Below, piece after piece: positions 14,723 through 23,013 of a stretch of DNA of 50,394 nt (within the stretch, counting starts at the first letter, position 1; every line of letters begins with the position of its first letter). The notes beneath the pieces are model-generated. The model was not told where the DNA came from. It searched no databases and saw only the letters and a list, made by a program, of their open reading frames with translations. A program made the position numbers and the translations under genes. This stretch comes from Anaerolineae bacterium. GTDB taxonomy: Bacteria; Chloroflexota; Anaerolineae; Promineifilales; Promineifilaceae. The stretch covers positions 1-50,394 of the forward strand of contig JANQGC010000342.1 in assembly GCA_028277515.1 (NCBI GenBank), given 5' to 3'.

Positions 14723-16381
14723 TCAAATCAATCCCCTTTCCTTTAACAACGCTCGTAACTGCTCATCGCTGATGCCGTAGCGGGCGGCGATGTGGTCGGC
14801 ATAACTGCGGCCGAGCGGAGGCCCTGGTTTAATCCGGTAGCTGTAGCTATCTTTCCCATCTTCTGGTTTGGAGGCGACGAGGCTGAATATGAGACTGTCA
14901 CCCGGTGTTTGATCGTTGATTTTCTCAGCATCGGCGGCCAGTTCGTGCAGATGGGTGGTGAATATGGCGCGCAGACCGACCTGGCGCAAGGCAGCCAGGA
15001 TGTCGCGAGCCAGGTAGACCCCTTCGCCCATGCTGGTTGTGGAGAGGCTTTCATTGAAAAGCACCAAACTATGGCCGGTCACTTTCTCAAAGATTGACCG
15101 AATGCGCCGCGCTTCGTCTCCAAAGCGGCCGGTTCCTAATTCAAGCCGCTCTTCTACCGGGTAATGGGTATAGATGGCGTCCACAGGGCTGATCTCGGCC
15201 GATATTCCGGGCACGGGCATGCCCACCTGGGCTAAAAGCTGCACCAGGCCAACGGACTGCATATAGGTGGTCTTGCCGCCCTGGTTGGGACCGGTGAGAA
15301 TGGCGATGCGGCCGTGGGGTCCGAAGTGAATGTCATTGCTGATAACTTTTCGCTCAGGATCACCGATTTTTTGCATAGCCAACTGTAAATTGTAGGCGGC
15401 TTTAACCTCACCAGCCCGTTTATCGGCGGGCAGGATCTCTGGGAAGGTGAACGGCAGCCCTGCTTCCTGCAGGCGGTTGAGCAAATGCCAGGCCTGGATG
15501 TAGAAGATCAGTTCGGGGTAGATTTCGGCCAGGAATCGGCCGTTGATCTGCACATATTTCTTTAATTCTTGGGCCACAGGCGCGGATATCTTCTCCATGA
15601 CTTTGGCCAGATCTTTGAACAAGGGCAGCATCAGCGGATCGAGCCGTTGGCGGGCACTGCGATCGCCGCTTACAGGGTCGGAATGTTGGTACAGTTCGGG
15701 TGGACGGTGGATGGGGGCGATGCCTTTGCCGGCACCGGCTCCTTTGCCCAGCAGGCGGTCGAGCAGGCTGCTGTCGGTAAACCGCTCTTCGTTCACCGAG
15801 AGAAGTAGGGCCGCTTCCGGTCGCAGATGGTGATCGAGATTGACGCCGATGGTGATGCTGGCTTTGCTGCGCAGCGCTTCCAATAGAGCGGGTAGATCGG
15901 CCGCCAGTTGTTGAAATTGGCGATCGGCCGTTAAGGAATTAATCTGATCGTGTAATGCGCGGAGCGCGGATGATTGAAAGGATGTGTTGTTGGTTGAAAA
16001 GGATTCGTGCAGCAGCCGGACAATCTCGACTAAAAGCTCCAATTCACGCGCACGGCCGATGATTTCCTGCAATGGGTTTCCCCGACCTATTTTCAGGAAG
16101 GTGAAGCGTGTCAGTTCCTCCAGCAGGGGCAGCAAGGTGTTTAATTGGGCGGCCAGCGCGGGTTGATCGAGTAGATCGCGGAAAATATCCTGCCGGTAAC
16201 GAATTGTGGCCTCATCCAGGCAGGGACGGCTCAAAACAGCACGAATGTCCCGGTGGTAGACGCTGTTTGTGCACATGGCCTGGATAATAGCTTCCAGTTC
16301 AAGATCGCGGACAGTGTTTGCCGGCAGTTGGCCGAGTTGGGTTGGACGGCCGGATGGCCATAAGAGACTGAGTTGGGGCAT
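14723..16381 (-). CDS. MutS-family ATPase lacking the mismatch-binding domain
   Basis: A 552-residue MutS-like protein. The N-terminal 340 residues correspond to the core/lever helices; the mismatch-recognition and connector domains of full MutS are missing, and there is no Smr nuclease domain as in MutS2. The C-terminal ATPase has Walker A GPNQGGKTT (364-372), but the Walker B region reads LVLFNESLSTTS (439-450): Asn at 443 replaces the usual Asp while the catalytic Glu444 is kept. THLHELA is the terminal signature. This fits the short MutS-like family of unknown substrate. ATG 16381 has GAGGA upstream. It is not in an obvious operon. Confidence 0.85.
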   Translation of the reverse strand: MPQLSLLWPSGRPTQLGQLPANTVRDLELEAIIQAMCTNSVYHRDIRAVLSRPCLDEATIRYRQDIFRDLLDQPALAAQLNTLLPLLEELTRFTFLKIGRGNPLQEIIGRARELELLVEIVRLLHESFSTNNTSFQSSALRALHDQINSLTADRQFQQLAADLPALLEALRSKASITIGVNLDHHLRPEAALLLSVNEERFTDSSLLDRLLGKGAGAGKGIAPIHRPPELYQHSDPVSGDRSARQRLDPLMLPLFKDLAKVMEKISAPVAQELKKYVQINGRFLAEIYPELIFYIQAWHLLNRLQEAGLPFTFPEILPADKRAGEVKAAYNLQLAMQKIGDPERKVISNDIHFGPHGRIAILTGPNQGGKTTYMQSVGLVQLLAQVGMPVPGISAEISPVDAIYTHYPVEERLELGTGRFGDEARRIRSIFEKVTGHSLVLFNESLSTTSMGEGVYLARDILAALRQVGLRAIFTTHLHELAADAEKINDQTPGDSLIFSLVASKPEDGKDSYSYRIKPGPPLGRSYADHIAARYGISDEQLRALLKERGLI

Positions 16382-16607
16382 AGTGTCCTCACAATTTGTT
16401 ATGAATGGATTTTACAATATGTTGCTTTTGCTGTCGGGTGAATGAATGAAAACATTGTTTTCTTTGGGTGGATAGAAACCCTTGTATGGTGAATTTTTTT
16501 GGAAGCACCTCCTGGTTTCATTGGCAGAGAGGTTGTTTGGCTTGATAGGGTGTGTCATAATTTATTATGTTGTCATGTTTCGTAGATGGTAAGGTTTGGT
16601 TTATATT

Positions 16608-16721
16608 TTGTAGCGTAAGCTTTCCAGCTTGCGGCTGAACAAACAGGAATGTTTGTTCTACGGGTTGTAGCGCATGCTTTCCAGCTTGCGCAGGGAACAA
16701 ATTAGGCAATTTGTTTTACAG
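16608..16721. repeat. Two tandem copies of a dispersed hairpin repeat
   Basis: In the 363-bp gap 16382-16744, copies 16608-16661 and 16665-16721 each start TTGTAGCG, contain GCTTTCCAGCTTGCG and end with a GAACAAA...TTTGTT(C/T)TAC hairpin. The family is also at 1571-1626 (inverted), with a half copy at 37224-37250. The remainder of the gap is AT-rich without a gene. Confidence 0.75.
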
Positions 16722-16744
16722 TCAGGTTAGAAAAGGAGTAAACA

Positions 16745-17935
16745 ATGAAACGTATGATACAGTTGAGCATCATCGGGCTTGTATTGTTATTGAGCGTTGC
16801 CGTTGCCGGCGCTGCGCCGGCGGCCCAGGAAGATAACGGGGAAACGATTTATGTCGTCGAAGAAGGAGATGGTTTGATCCAGTTGGCGCGGGTTTTTTAT
16901 GACGATGTCAGTGCTTACCCACTAATCATTGAGGCCACGAACGCACGCGCGAAGGTGGATAGCAGCTTCATCGCCATTTCCGATCCAAACATTATTCTTG
17001 TCGGTCAGAAGTTGGTGATTCCCGCTCCATCTCAAATACCTGAACCGCCAATGGAAGAGAGCGATGATTCAATGATGGAAGCGGATGAAGACCCAATGAT
17101 GGACGATGGCGATGACGTGCTGATGGAGGATGATACCGACGATCCGGATGACATGACAGTTGAAGGTCCAGGTGATGAGGAGATGATGGCGGATGAAGAA
17201 GACTCGGATATGGAAACATCACCATTGGCCGGCACGCGCTGGACTTTGACTTCCATGAGCGAAGGGACGCTCGTCGACGGAACACCGGTGACCCTGGATT
17301 TTGTTGATGAAAGCAACATTGCGGCCACAACCGGCTGCAACAATGTGGCAACCTCCTATGAAACCTCAGGGATTCGTATCAGTTTCGGACCAATCATCAC
17401 CACGCTCATCGCTTGCCCAGGAGGGATCACGGAACAAGAAAACAGCTTTATCCAGGTGTTGGAGGGTGCCGCATTTTACGAGGTCACCGACGGCGGAGCA
17501 TTGTGGCTGTTTGATGAAAACCGAACGCGAACGGCTACTTTTGATCCGGCGAGTGGCGAATTGGCCGGAACATCATGGAATGTGATCAGCTACAACAATG
17601 GGAGTGAAGCGGTGGTGACGGTGCTGACCGGAAGTTCGATCACGGCCGTTTTTGCTGAAGACGGCCGTCTCAGCGGCAGCGCTGGCTGCAACAATTACAC
17701 CTCCCCTTATTCAACCGAAGGAACAGAAATTGCAATCGGCCCGGTGGCCGCGACGCGTTTGTTGTGCCCAGACGAGGACGTGATGGATCAGGAAAATGCC
17801 TATCTAAATGCCCTGGAAACGGCGGCAACCTATCAAATCACCGGCAATGCCATGGAGATGCGCACAGCGGATGGCGCCATTGTTGCCATCTTCTCCCGCG
17901 CCGCGGTGCAAGACGCGGAAGACGATGAAGGCTAA
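16745..17935 (+). CDS. Secreted LysM protein with two META (HslJ-like) domains
   Basis: A 396-residue exported protein. Signal peptide: basic start, hydrophobic core to about residue 22, cleavage near AAPAAQ. A LysM domain follows (about 33-93; IYVVEEGDGLIQLARVFY to LVGQKLVIP), which binds glycans such as peptidoglycan. Residues about 96-158 form an extremely acidic, Met-rich linker. Two META domains follow (about 160-270 and 273-385), each with the TTGCNN/SAGCNN motif and a later Cys. AGGAG precedes ATG 16745 at good distance, and a clear terminator follows. It probably sits at the cell surface; a role in envelope stress is possible from META homology but not shown. Confidence 0.88.
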   Translation: MKRMIQLSIIGLVLLLSVAVAGAAPAAQEDNGETIYVVEEGDGLIQLARVFYDDVSAYPLIIEATNARAKVDSSFIAISDPNIILVGQKLVIPAPSQIPEPPMEESDDSMMEADEDPMMDDGDDVLMEDDTDDPDDMTVEGPGDEEMMADEEDSDMETSPLAGTRWTLTSMSEGTLVDGTPVTLDFVDESNIAATTGCNNVATSYETSGIRISFGPIITTLIACPGGITEQENSFIQVLEGAAFYEVTDGGALWLFDENRTRTATFDPASGELAGTSWNVISYNNGSEAVVTVLTGSSITAVFAEDGRLSGSAGCNNYTSPYSTEGTEIAIGPVAATRLLCPDEDVMDQENAYLNALETAATYQITGNAMEMRTADGAIVAIFSRAAVQDAEDDEG

Positions 17936-17957
17936 TAGTAAGGATTGAATGGATGCA

Positions 17958-17990
17958 ATGCCCGGTTCAGTTTTGAGCCGGGCATTTTTA
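17958..17990 (+). terminator. Intrinsic terminator after the LysM-META gene
   Basis: ATGCCCGG (17958-17965) pairs with CCGGGCAT (17978-17985); the stem extends inward through TTCA/TGAG. TTTTTA follows. It ends 5 bp before the pentapeptide-protein start. Confidence 0.85.
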
Positions 17991-17994
17991 GAAG

Positions 17995-18744
17995 ATGAAA
18001 CGCTCCCGCTACCGTTTGTTTTTGCGCCTGGTCAAGTTTTATATGGATTTGCGCCAGCAGCTATTTATGGGCCTCTATTTTAATCGACGCAAGGGCAATT
18101 TAGCGCAGGCCGATTTGAGCTTTTTGGACTTACGCAGGGCAGACTTAAGTGGAGCGAATCTGCGAGAAGCAAATTTAATCCGCGCCGATTTAAGCGATGT
18201 TGATTTGCGTGATGCCAATTTGTTGGCGGCCGATTTGAGCGGGGCGCGATTGATTGGGGCCGATCTCAGTGGGGCGCAGTTAACGGGGGCTTCGGTGACG
18301 GCCGTGCAGCTTCGCCAGGCCGGGTCATTAACTGGTGTCACTCTTCCCAACGGCCAGCCATATTCCGGTTTGGACGATCTGCCGGCCGAAGCGTTCTCTG
18401 AAGACAGCAAAGAAGGCTCCAATATGGCCTGGCGGGATCTTCGGGGACGTGATTTGCGAGCGGCCGATCTGGCTAATGCCATCTTACATGGCGCGAATTT
18501 ACAGGAAGTTGACCTGACGGATGCTGACCTACGTGGGGCAAACCTATCCGGCGCGGATTTGAGCCGCGCATTCCTGGTGAGGGCTGATTTTCGTGGGGCA
18601 AATTTACTGAGGGCGAATGTGCTTGATGCCGATTTCAGGGAAGCTGACTTGACCGGTGCCCTAATCACTGAGCAGCAGTTAGACAGGGCCTTTTCCTTAA
18701 TAGAGACGACACTGCCTGACGGGTCAAAGTTTCGGTCTGATTAA
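17995..18744 (+). CDS. Pentapeptide-repeat protein
   Basis: A 249-residue protein with two blocks of A(D/N)Lxx repeats, about residues 33-100 and 145-215, such as ADLSGANLREANL and ADLRGANLSGADL, forming right-handed quadrilateral beta-helices. A non-repeat insert of about 45 residues, including GVTLPNGQPYSGLDD, separates them, and a similar TTLPDGSKF ends the protein. The basic N-terminus (KRSRYRLFLRLVKFYMDLRQQLF) is amphipathic and may contact membrane. ATG 17995 directly follows the upstream terminator, with only GAAG as possible ribosome site, so expression may rely on readthrough or a later start. Function unknown. Confidence 0.85.
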   Translation: MKRSRYRLFLRLVKFYMDLRQQLFMGLYFNRRKGNLAQADLSFLDLRRADLSGANLREANLIRADLSDVDLRDANLLAADLSGARLIGADLSGAQLTGASVTAVQLRQAGSLTGVTLPNGQPYSGLDDLPAEAFSEDSKEGSNMAWRDLRGRDLRAADLANAILHGANLQEVDLTDADLRGANLSGADLSRAFLVRADFRGANLLRANVLDADFREADLTGALITEQQLDRAFSLIETTLPDGSKFRSD

Positions 18745-18839
18745 GGGTTGTATAATTTAGACGGCAGCATTAAATCCTGGTCGGACAATAGCAACTGGCC
18801 ATCGCCAGGCATCTTGCCCCAGGTTAGGAGGAAGACAGG

Positions 18840-20525
18840 ATGACAACGTTAGCAAATTTTCGCAACCAATTGGACCCAATCGTTTTCCAGGCCGCAAAAA
18901 ATCATTATAAAGGCGGCCATATCTTACAGCTCAAACAGTTCGATAGAAATTATTGGCTGGCGTCTGTAGAGGGGCGAGATATCTACCAGGTGGCAGTGAC
19001 GATCGAGGATGACCGGCAGCTCATATGGCGCTGTGGCTGCGGCGATAGTGATCCTATTTGTGAACATGTTGCTGCTGTTTTGTTGGCCCTTGAGGATCAG
19101 TTGGGAAGCGCGCCCGTAAAAAAAGGGAAGAAGCCCGGCCGTAAAAAATCCGGAAAAGCAGATATGCTGCGCGAGGTTGTAGCTTATCTCTCCCGTGAGG
19201 AGGTGGACGCTCTGCTGGTTAAACAGGCGCTGAAGGATGAAGGGCTGCAGAATATGTTGTTGGCCGAGCCGCACAAGGAACGGAAGTATGGTCGAGGAGC
19301 GAAGGGTGATGTCCGTGATATCCTGCAAGCGGTGCAAGGAAAGCATAAATTTATTGATTATTGGGGTGCTGCTGAAGCTGCGGATGGGCTACTGCTTCTG
19401 CTGGACCTTGCCCAAGAATACCTGGAAACTGGCCGCACGGCTCACGCCTTACGCATTTTCAAGGCTGTGATTGAAGAGGTTGTACCGGCTCTCGCACATG
19501 CGGATGATTCAATGGGCGCTTTGAGTGAGTGTGTCCAATTTGCGTTTGACGGATTGATGATGGCGGCTGACGAATTGGACAAAAATAAAAGGGCGTTGTT
19601 GTTTAAATATTGTTTGCAAAAGGCCAGGCAAGAACCATTTACTGATTGGGATTGGATCTGGGATTTGGCGGGCATTGCCGGTGCATTGGTGGAAACGTCC
19701 GAGCAGCGCCAGGTGTTTTTCTCAGCATTGGACGAGATGGCCAACCGCCGGTCCGGGCAGGGTTGGGCGGCCGAGTATGATTGGGAGCGAGCAGCCTTGC
19801 TTAAGATCGCCATCTATCAGCGGGAGGGAAACAGTCGGGCGGCGCACGATTTTTTGGTGAAACACCAACACAAAGAACGCATGCAGTTCGTCCTGGCCCT
19901 CTTATACATCGAAGAAGGAAACCTGGATGAGGCGCGAAAAATCGGTGAGGCCTGGCTGGCTAAGCCAAGACCGGACATTCCTGCTTTAAAGCCGGATTTT
20001 CTGGCGGCGCTGTTGGAGATCGCCGAAATCGAGGGAGATTTAGAAAAGCAAAAGAGTTTGCTATGGAATCTGTATGTGGAAACGGGCGAGATAGAATATT
20101 TTGATATGCTGGAGGAATTATATGATGATGAAGAATGGCCTGAGCTGCGGAGAAAAATCTTACGCCACTTAGATTCATCGGACCAACTCTGGATGGATAC
20201 TGGCCAGCTTTTTGTTGAAGAAAAAATGTGGCCTGAATTGGCTGATTTTGTCCTGGCCAAACCGAAAGCTGCCCCAACCTATCATCAATATCTGGCCAAA
20301 GAATATCCTCATGAACTCAGCCAGGCTTATGAAAAGCTGGCCAGGGAAACGCTGCAGGTGCAGGTGAGTCGTAAAGGGTATCGCCAGGTGTGCTGCTATT
20401 TGCGCAAGATGCAGGAATTAGGAGAAGCGGAGCGGGTGAAAGAATTGGTGACCGGTTGGCGCCTTGAGTATAAGCAACGACATGCCTTGCAGGAAGAGCT
20501 TGATCGCAGCTTCGGCGGCGGGTGA
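18840..20525 (+). CDS. SWIM zinc-finger protein with TPR-like helical region
   Basis: A 561-residue protein. A SWIM finger lies near the N-terminus (Cys65, Cys67, Cys74, His76; CGCGDSDPICEH). A Lys-rich linker (KKGKKPGRKKSGK, about 93-106) follows, then a long helical region to the end with repeat-like pairs such as LALLYIEEGNLDEARKIGEAWL and LDLAQEYLETGRTAHALRIF, in the style of TPR repeats. AGGAGG precedes ATG 18840, a strong site. It is the second SWIM protein in the window but lies about 6 kb from the cassette and in the opposite orientation. No enzymatic domain is visible. Confidence 0.85.
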   Translation: MTTLANFRNQLDPIVFQAAKNHYKGGHILQLKQFDRNYWLASVEGRDIYQVAVTIEDDRQLIWRCGCGDSDPICEHVAAVLLALEDQLGSAPVKKGKKPGRKKSGKADMLREVVAYLSREEVDALLVKQALKDEGLQNMLLAEPHKERKYGRGAKGDVRDILQAVQGKHKFIDYWGAAEAADGLLLLLDLAQEYLETGRTAHALRIFKAVIEEVVPALAHADDSMGALSECVQFAFDGLMMAADELDKNKRALLFKYCLQKARQEPFTDWDWIWDLAGIAGALVETSEQRQVFFSALDEMANRRSGQGWAAEYDWERAALLKIAIYQREGNSRAAHDFLVKHQHKERMQFVLALLYIEEGNLDEARKIGEAWLAKPRPDIPALKPDFLAALLEIAEIEGDLEKQKSLLWNLYVETGEIEYFDMLEELYDDEEWPELRRKILRHLDSSDQLWMDTGQLFVEEKMWPELADFVLAKPKAAPTYHQYLAKEYPHELSQAYEKLARETLQVQVSRKGYRQVCCYLRKMQELGEAERVKELVTGWRLEYKQRHALQEELDRSFGGG

Positions 20526-20678
20526 TTTCACAGTTTTAAAGCGGTTGGAGTCTACGATGGGACGCGGTCGAGAGCGGATGAAAGCGGAGGAAAAGGGTTA
20601 ATAGCCGATGTTTTACCTGAATCGGGATTACATCCTGGTCAATCATTGGGTTCGGGTTATTTTATGGGAGATGAGAAA

Positions 20679-21122
20679 TCAGTCGACATTTTTCCAGCGA
20701 TTTCTAAGGGGTGGACCGTCCTTCTGGTAAACATTAGAAAATGCGCTTTCCACGGATAGTTCAAAGAGAATGTAACGATCGGCCGGATCGTAGCTGGCGG
20801 CATGGACGGCGACCTGCCGGGTGTTATCATCTTGAATGAAGTGTGCCCGGCCATTAATGAAAAATTCTCCGCCACCGCCATCCGCATTTTCTACACTACA
20901 ATGTAACGCATAACGGCCGTCACGCTTAAGGTCAAACCCTTTCGGGGATGTAGGCTCCATAAATAGAAACAGGCGGCCGTCGCCGATGATCGGCGTCACG
21001 GGATGCACACGTGGTGAACCATCCTTGCGGACGGTTGCCAGGTAAGCCACCCTACTGGAAAAACGCTCTCGGCCGAAATTGGCCAATTCCTTGTTGCCTT
21101 CTTCTAATGCCTGCCAGCTCAT
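20679..21122 (-). CDS. Pyridoxamine 5'-phosphate oxidase-like flavin-binding protein
   Basis: A 147-residue split-barrel protein of the PPOX family, which binds FMN or F420. The segments VAYLATVRKDGSPRVHPVTPI and LFLFMEPTSPKGFDLKRDGRYALHC are family-like, with the strand pairs and the Arg/Lys that contact flavin phosphate. Which cofactor it uses is not clear from the sequence. ATG 21122 follows AGGAGA. It lies directly downstream of the ABC-exporter operon on the same strand, but a terminator-like hairpin at 21137-21170 separates them. Confidence 0.85.
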   Translation of the reverse strand: MSWQALEEGNKELANFGRERFSSRVAYLATVRKDGSPRVHPVTPIIGDGRLFLFMEPTSPKGFDLKRDGRYALHCSVENADGGGGEFFINGRAHFIQDDNTRQVAVHAASYDPADRYILFELSVESAFSNVYQKDGPPLRNRWKNVD

Positions 21123-21136
21123 TTGGCTGATCTCCT

Positions 21137-21170
21137 AAAAATGATGCCATCTTTTCTAAAAGTTGGCATC
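21137..21170 (-). terminator. Intrinsic terminator after the minus-strand ABC exporter operon
   Basis: On the minus strand GATGCCA (21164-21170) pairs with TGGCATC (21143-21149), extended by CTTTT/AAAAG across one mismatch, and is followed by ATTTTT. The AGGAG for the next gene follows immediately. Confidence 0.7.
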
Positions 21171-21177
21171 GTTGCAC

Positions 21178-23013
21178 TTACGTACTTACCCAATCCGTAG
21201 TTTCTGGAGCGGTTCCGTTGCTTCCAGGACCCTTGCCCTTGAACTGGCTCATGTAGAGCGTATAATAAAACCCCTTGGCAGCCATAAGATTATCATGGGA
21301 ATCCATTTCCACGATTTCGCCGCCGTTGAGAACCATAATCTTATGCGAATCCCGGATGGTGCTTAAGCGATGAGCAATAACAAAGCTGGTGCGTCCTTCC
21401 ATCAATCGCTGCAACCCTTCCTGGATTAATTTTTCGGTACGTGTGTCCACATTGCTGGTGGCTTCGTCAAGGATCATGATCTTGGGGTTGGCCACCATGG
21501 CGCGGGCAATAGTGATCATCTGCCGCTGCCCCTGGCTGAGGTTGGAACCACGTTCGATCATCATCGTATCATACCCTTGTGGTAAATTCATGATGAATTC
21601 ATGGGCGTTGGCCTGTTTTGCTGCGTCAATACATTCCTCGTCGGTCGCTCCTTTACGGGCATACTTGAGATTGTTCATAACCGTATCGGAGAAGAGAAAA
21701 GCCTCTTGCAAAACCATACCCACCTGATCGCGCAGGCTAACCTGGGTTAGAGTCTTCAAGTCCTGGCCATCGATCAGGATTGTGCCGCTGTCGATATCAT
21801 AATAGCGAGTTAAGATGTTCATGATCGTGCTCTTACCGGCCCCTGTGGGGCCACAAATGCCGATCTTCTGACCCGGCTCGGCAACAAAGGTATTATGTTT
21901 TAAAATTTTTCGACCGGGCACGTAACTGAAATCAACATCCTTAAACTCGATATGCCCACCCATATATTCGTATTTTTTGGCGTCGGGAGCATCCATAATG
22001 GTTGGTTGTTCGTCCATGATAGTAAAGACTCGCCGGCCACCGGCTACGGCTGTAAGGGTTGTGCTGGTTAAATTGGCGATTTCCGATAAGGGACCGGACA
22101 GCAAGGCAGCATAGCCGGTAAAAGCGATAACTACACCCAACTGCGTCTGCCCTCCGATGACCAGGAATGCTCCGACAATAAGCACAATCACGATCTGCAT
22201 CACAGTCAGAGCGCTTGTTAATGGCATCTGCAGCAGTGAAGTGAAATAAGCTTTGCTGCCCACGTCAAAAACTCCGGCGGCCAACTCCTGGTTCGCTTCC
22301 GTCGCCCAATCCTGGCGGCGGTTACTGATGATCACCTTGTGGCCGGAAATGGTTTCTTCCTGAAAGCCACTGAGCTCGCCCATGGTCTCCTGCATTTTGG
22401 CAAAGGCGGGGGTTGAGGCGCGTTGAATAACCGAGGTCAAAAACAGCATGACCGGGACAATGAGCAAAGCAGCGATGGCCAAACGCCAATCAGCGATAAA
22501 CATGATGATCACAATCAACAATATTTGAGCAATGGCACGAATGATTTGAGCCACTGCTTGTTCATAAAAGAGGGCTACGGCTTCCGTGTCGTTGGTCACA
22601 CGGCTCAATAATTGGCCTAATGGCTGGCGATCAAAAAAGGTTAATGATAAGGTCTGCATATGGTTGAAAAGTGCTGTTTGCAGCTTGAATAAACCTTTTG
22701 TGGCCAGATCAGAAAAGATGCGTTCAGCCATCCAGCTTAAGGAGAGGTAGAAAATACCGGCGACAAAGGCATACAGGATCCAGCGCTGCAATTCAGCGAC
22801 TGAGCCATTAGGATTGCTGGCCTGGTTGATAGCCTGGCCGGTGAAGGTTGGCAAGAGGATTAAGCCAATTAAGCCAAGAATGCGCAGGATTAAAGCGATG
22901 ACGAACCGTCCGCGTGCTTCTCCTCCGGCCATATACGCGACCAGCCGGCCGAGTATTTGAACAGTATCGTCTTTTTTCTTAACAGCGGGTGTTAAAGTTG
23001 CATCATCTTTCAT
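21178..23013 (-). CDS. ABC exporter half-transporter, canonical-NBD subunit (pair 1)
   Basis: A 611-residue exporter subunit: six-helix transmembrane domain (about 30-330) fused to an ATPase domain (about 355-590). Walker A GPTGAGKST, signature LSQGQ, Walker B IMILDEAT with the catalytic Glu, and the switch His in IAHRLST are all present, so this is the catalytically competent half. It overlaps the partner gene at 23010-23013 (ATGA), so the two form a heterodimer in the inner membrane, like TM287/288. The exported substrate is unknown; lipids and drugs are common for the family. A nearly mirrored pair lies at 27846-31495. Confidence 0.93.
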   Translation of the reverse strand: MKDDATLTPAVKKKDDTVQILGRLVAYMAGGEARGRFVIALILRILGLIGLILLPTFTGQAINQASNPNGSVAELQRWILYAFVAGIFYLSLSWMAERIFSDLATKGLFKLQTALFNHMQTLSLTFFDRQPLGQLLSRVTNDTEAVALFYEQAVAQIIRAIAQILLIVIIMFIADWRLAIAALLIVPVMLFLTSVIQRASTPAFAKMQETMGELSGFQEETISGHKVIISNRRQDWATEANQELAAGVFDVGSKAYFTSLLQMPLTSALTVMQIVIVLIVGAFLVIGGQTQLGVVIAFTGYAALLSGPLSEIANLTSTTLTAVAGGRRVFTIMDEQPTIMDAPDAKKYEYMGGHIEFKDVDFSYVPGRKILKHNTFVAEPGQKIGICGPTGAGKSTIMNILTRYYDIDSGTILIDGQDLKTLTQVSLRDQVGMVLQEAFLFSDTVMNNLKYARKGATDEECIDAAKQANAHEFIMNLPQGYDTMMIERGSNLSQGQRQMITIARAMVANPKIMILDEATSNVDTRTEKLIQEGLQRLMEGRTSFVIAHRLSTIRDSHKIMVLNGGEIVEMDSHDNLMAAKGFYYTLYMSQFKGKGPGSNGTAPETTDWVST

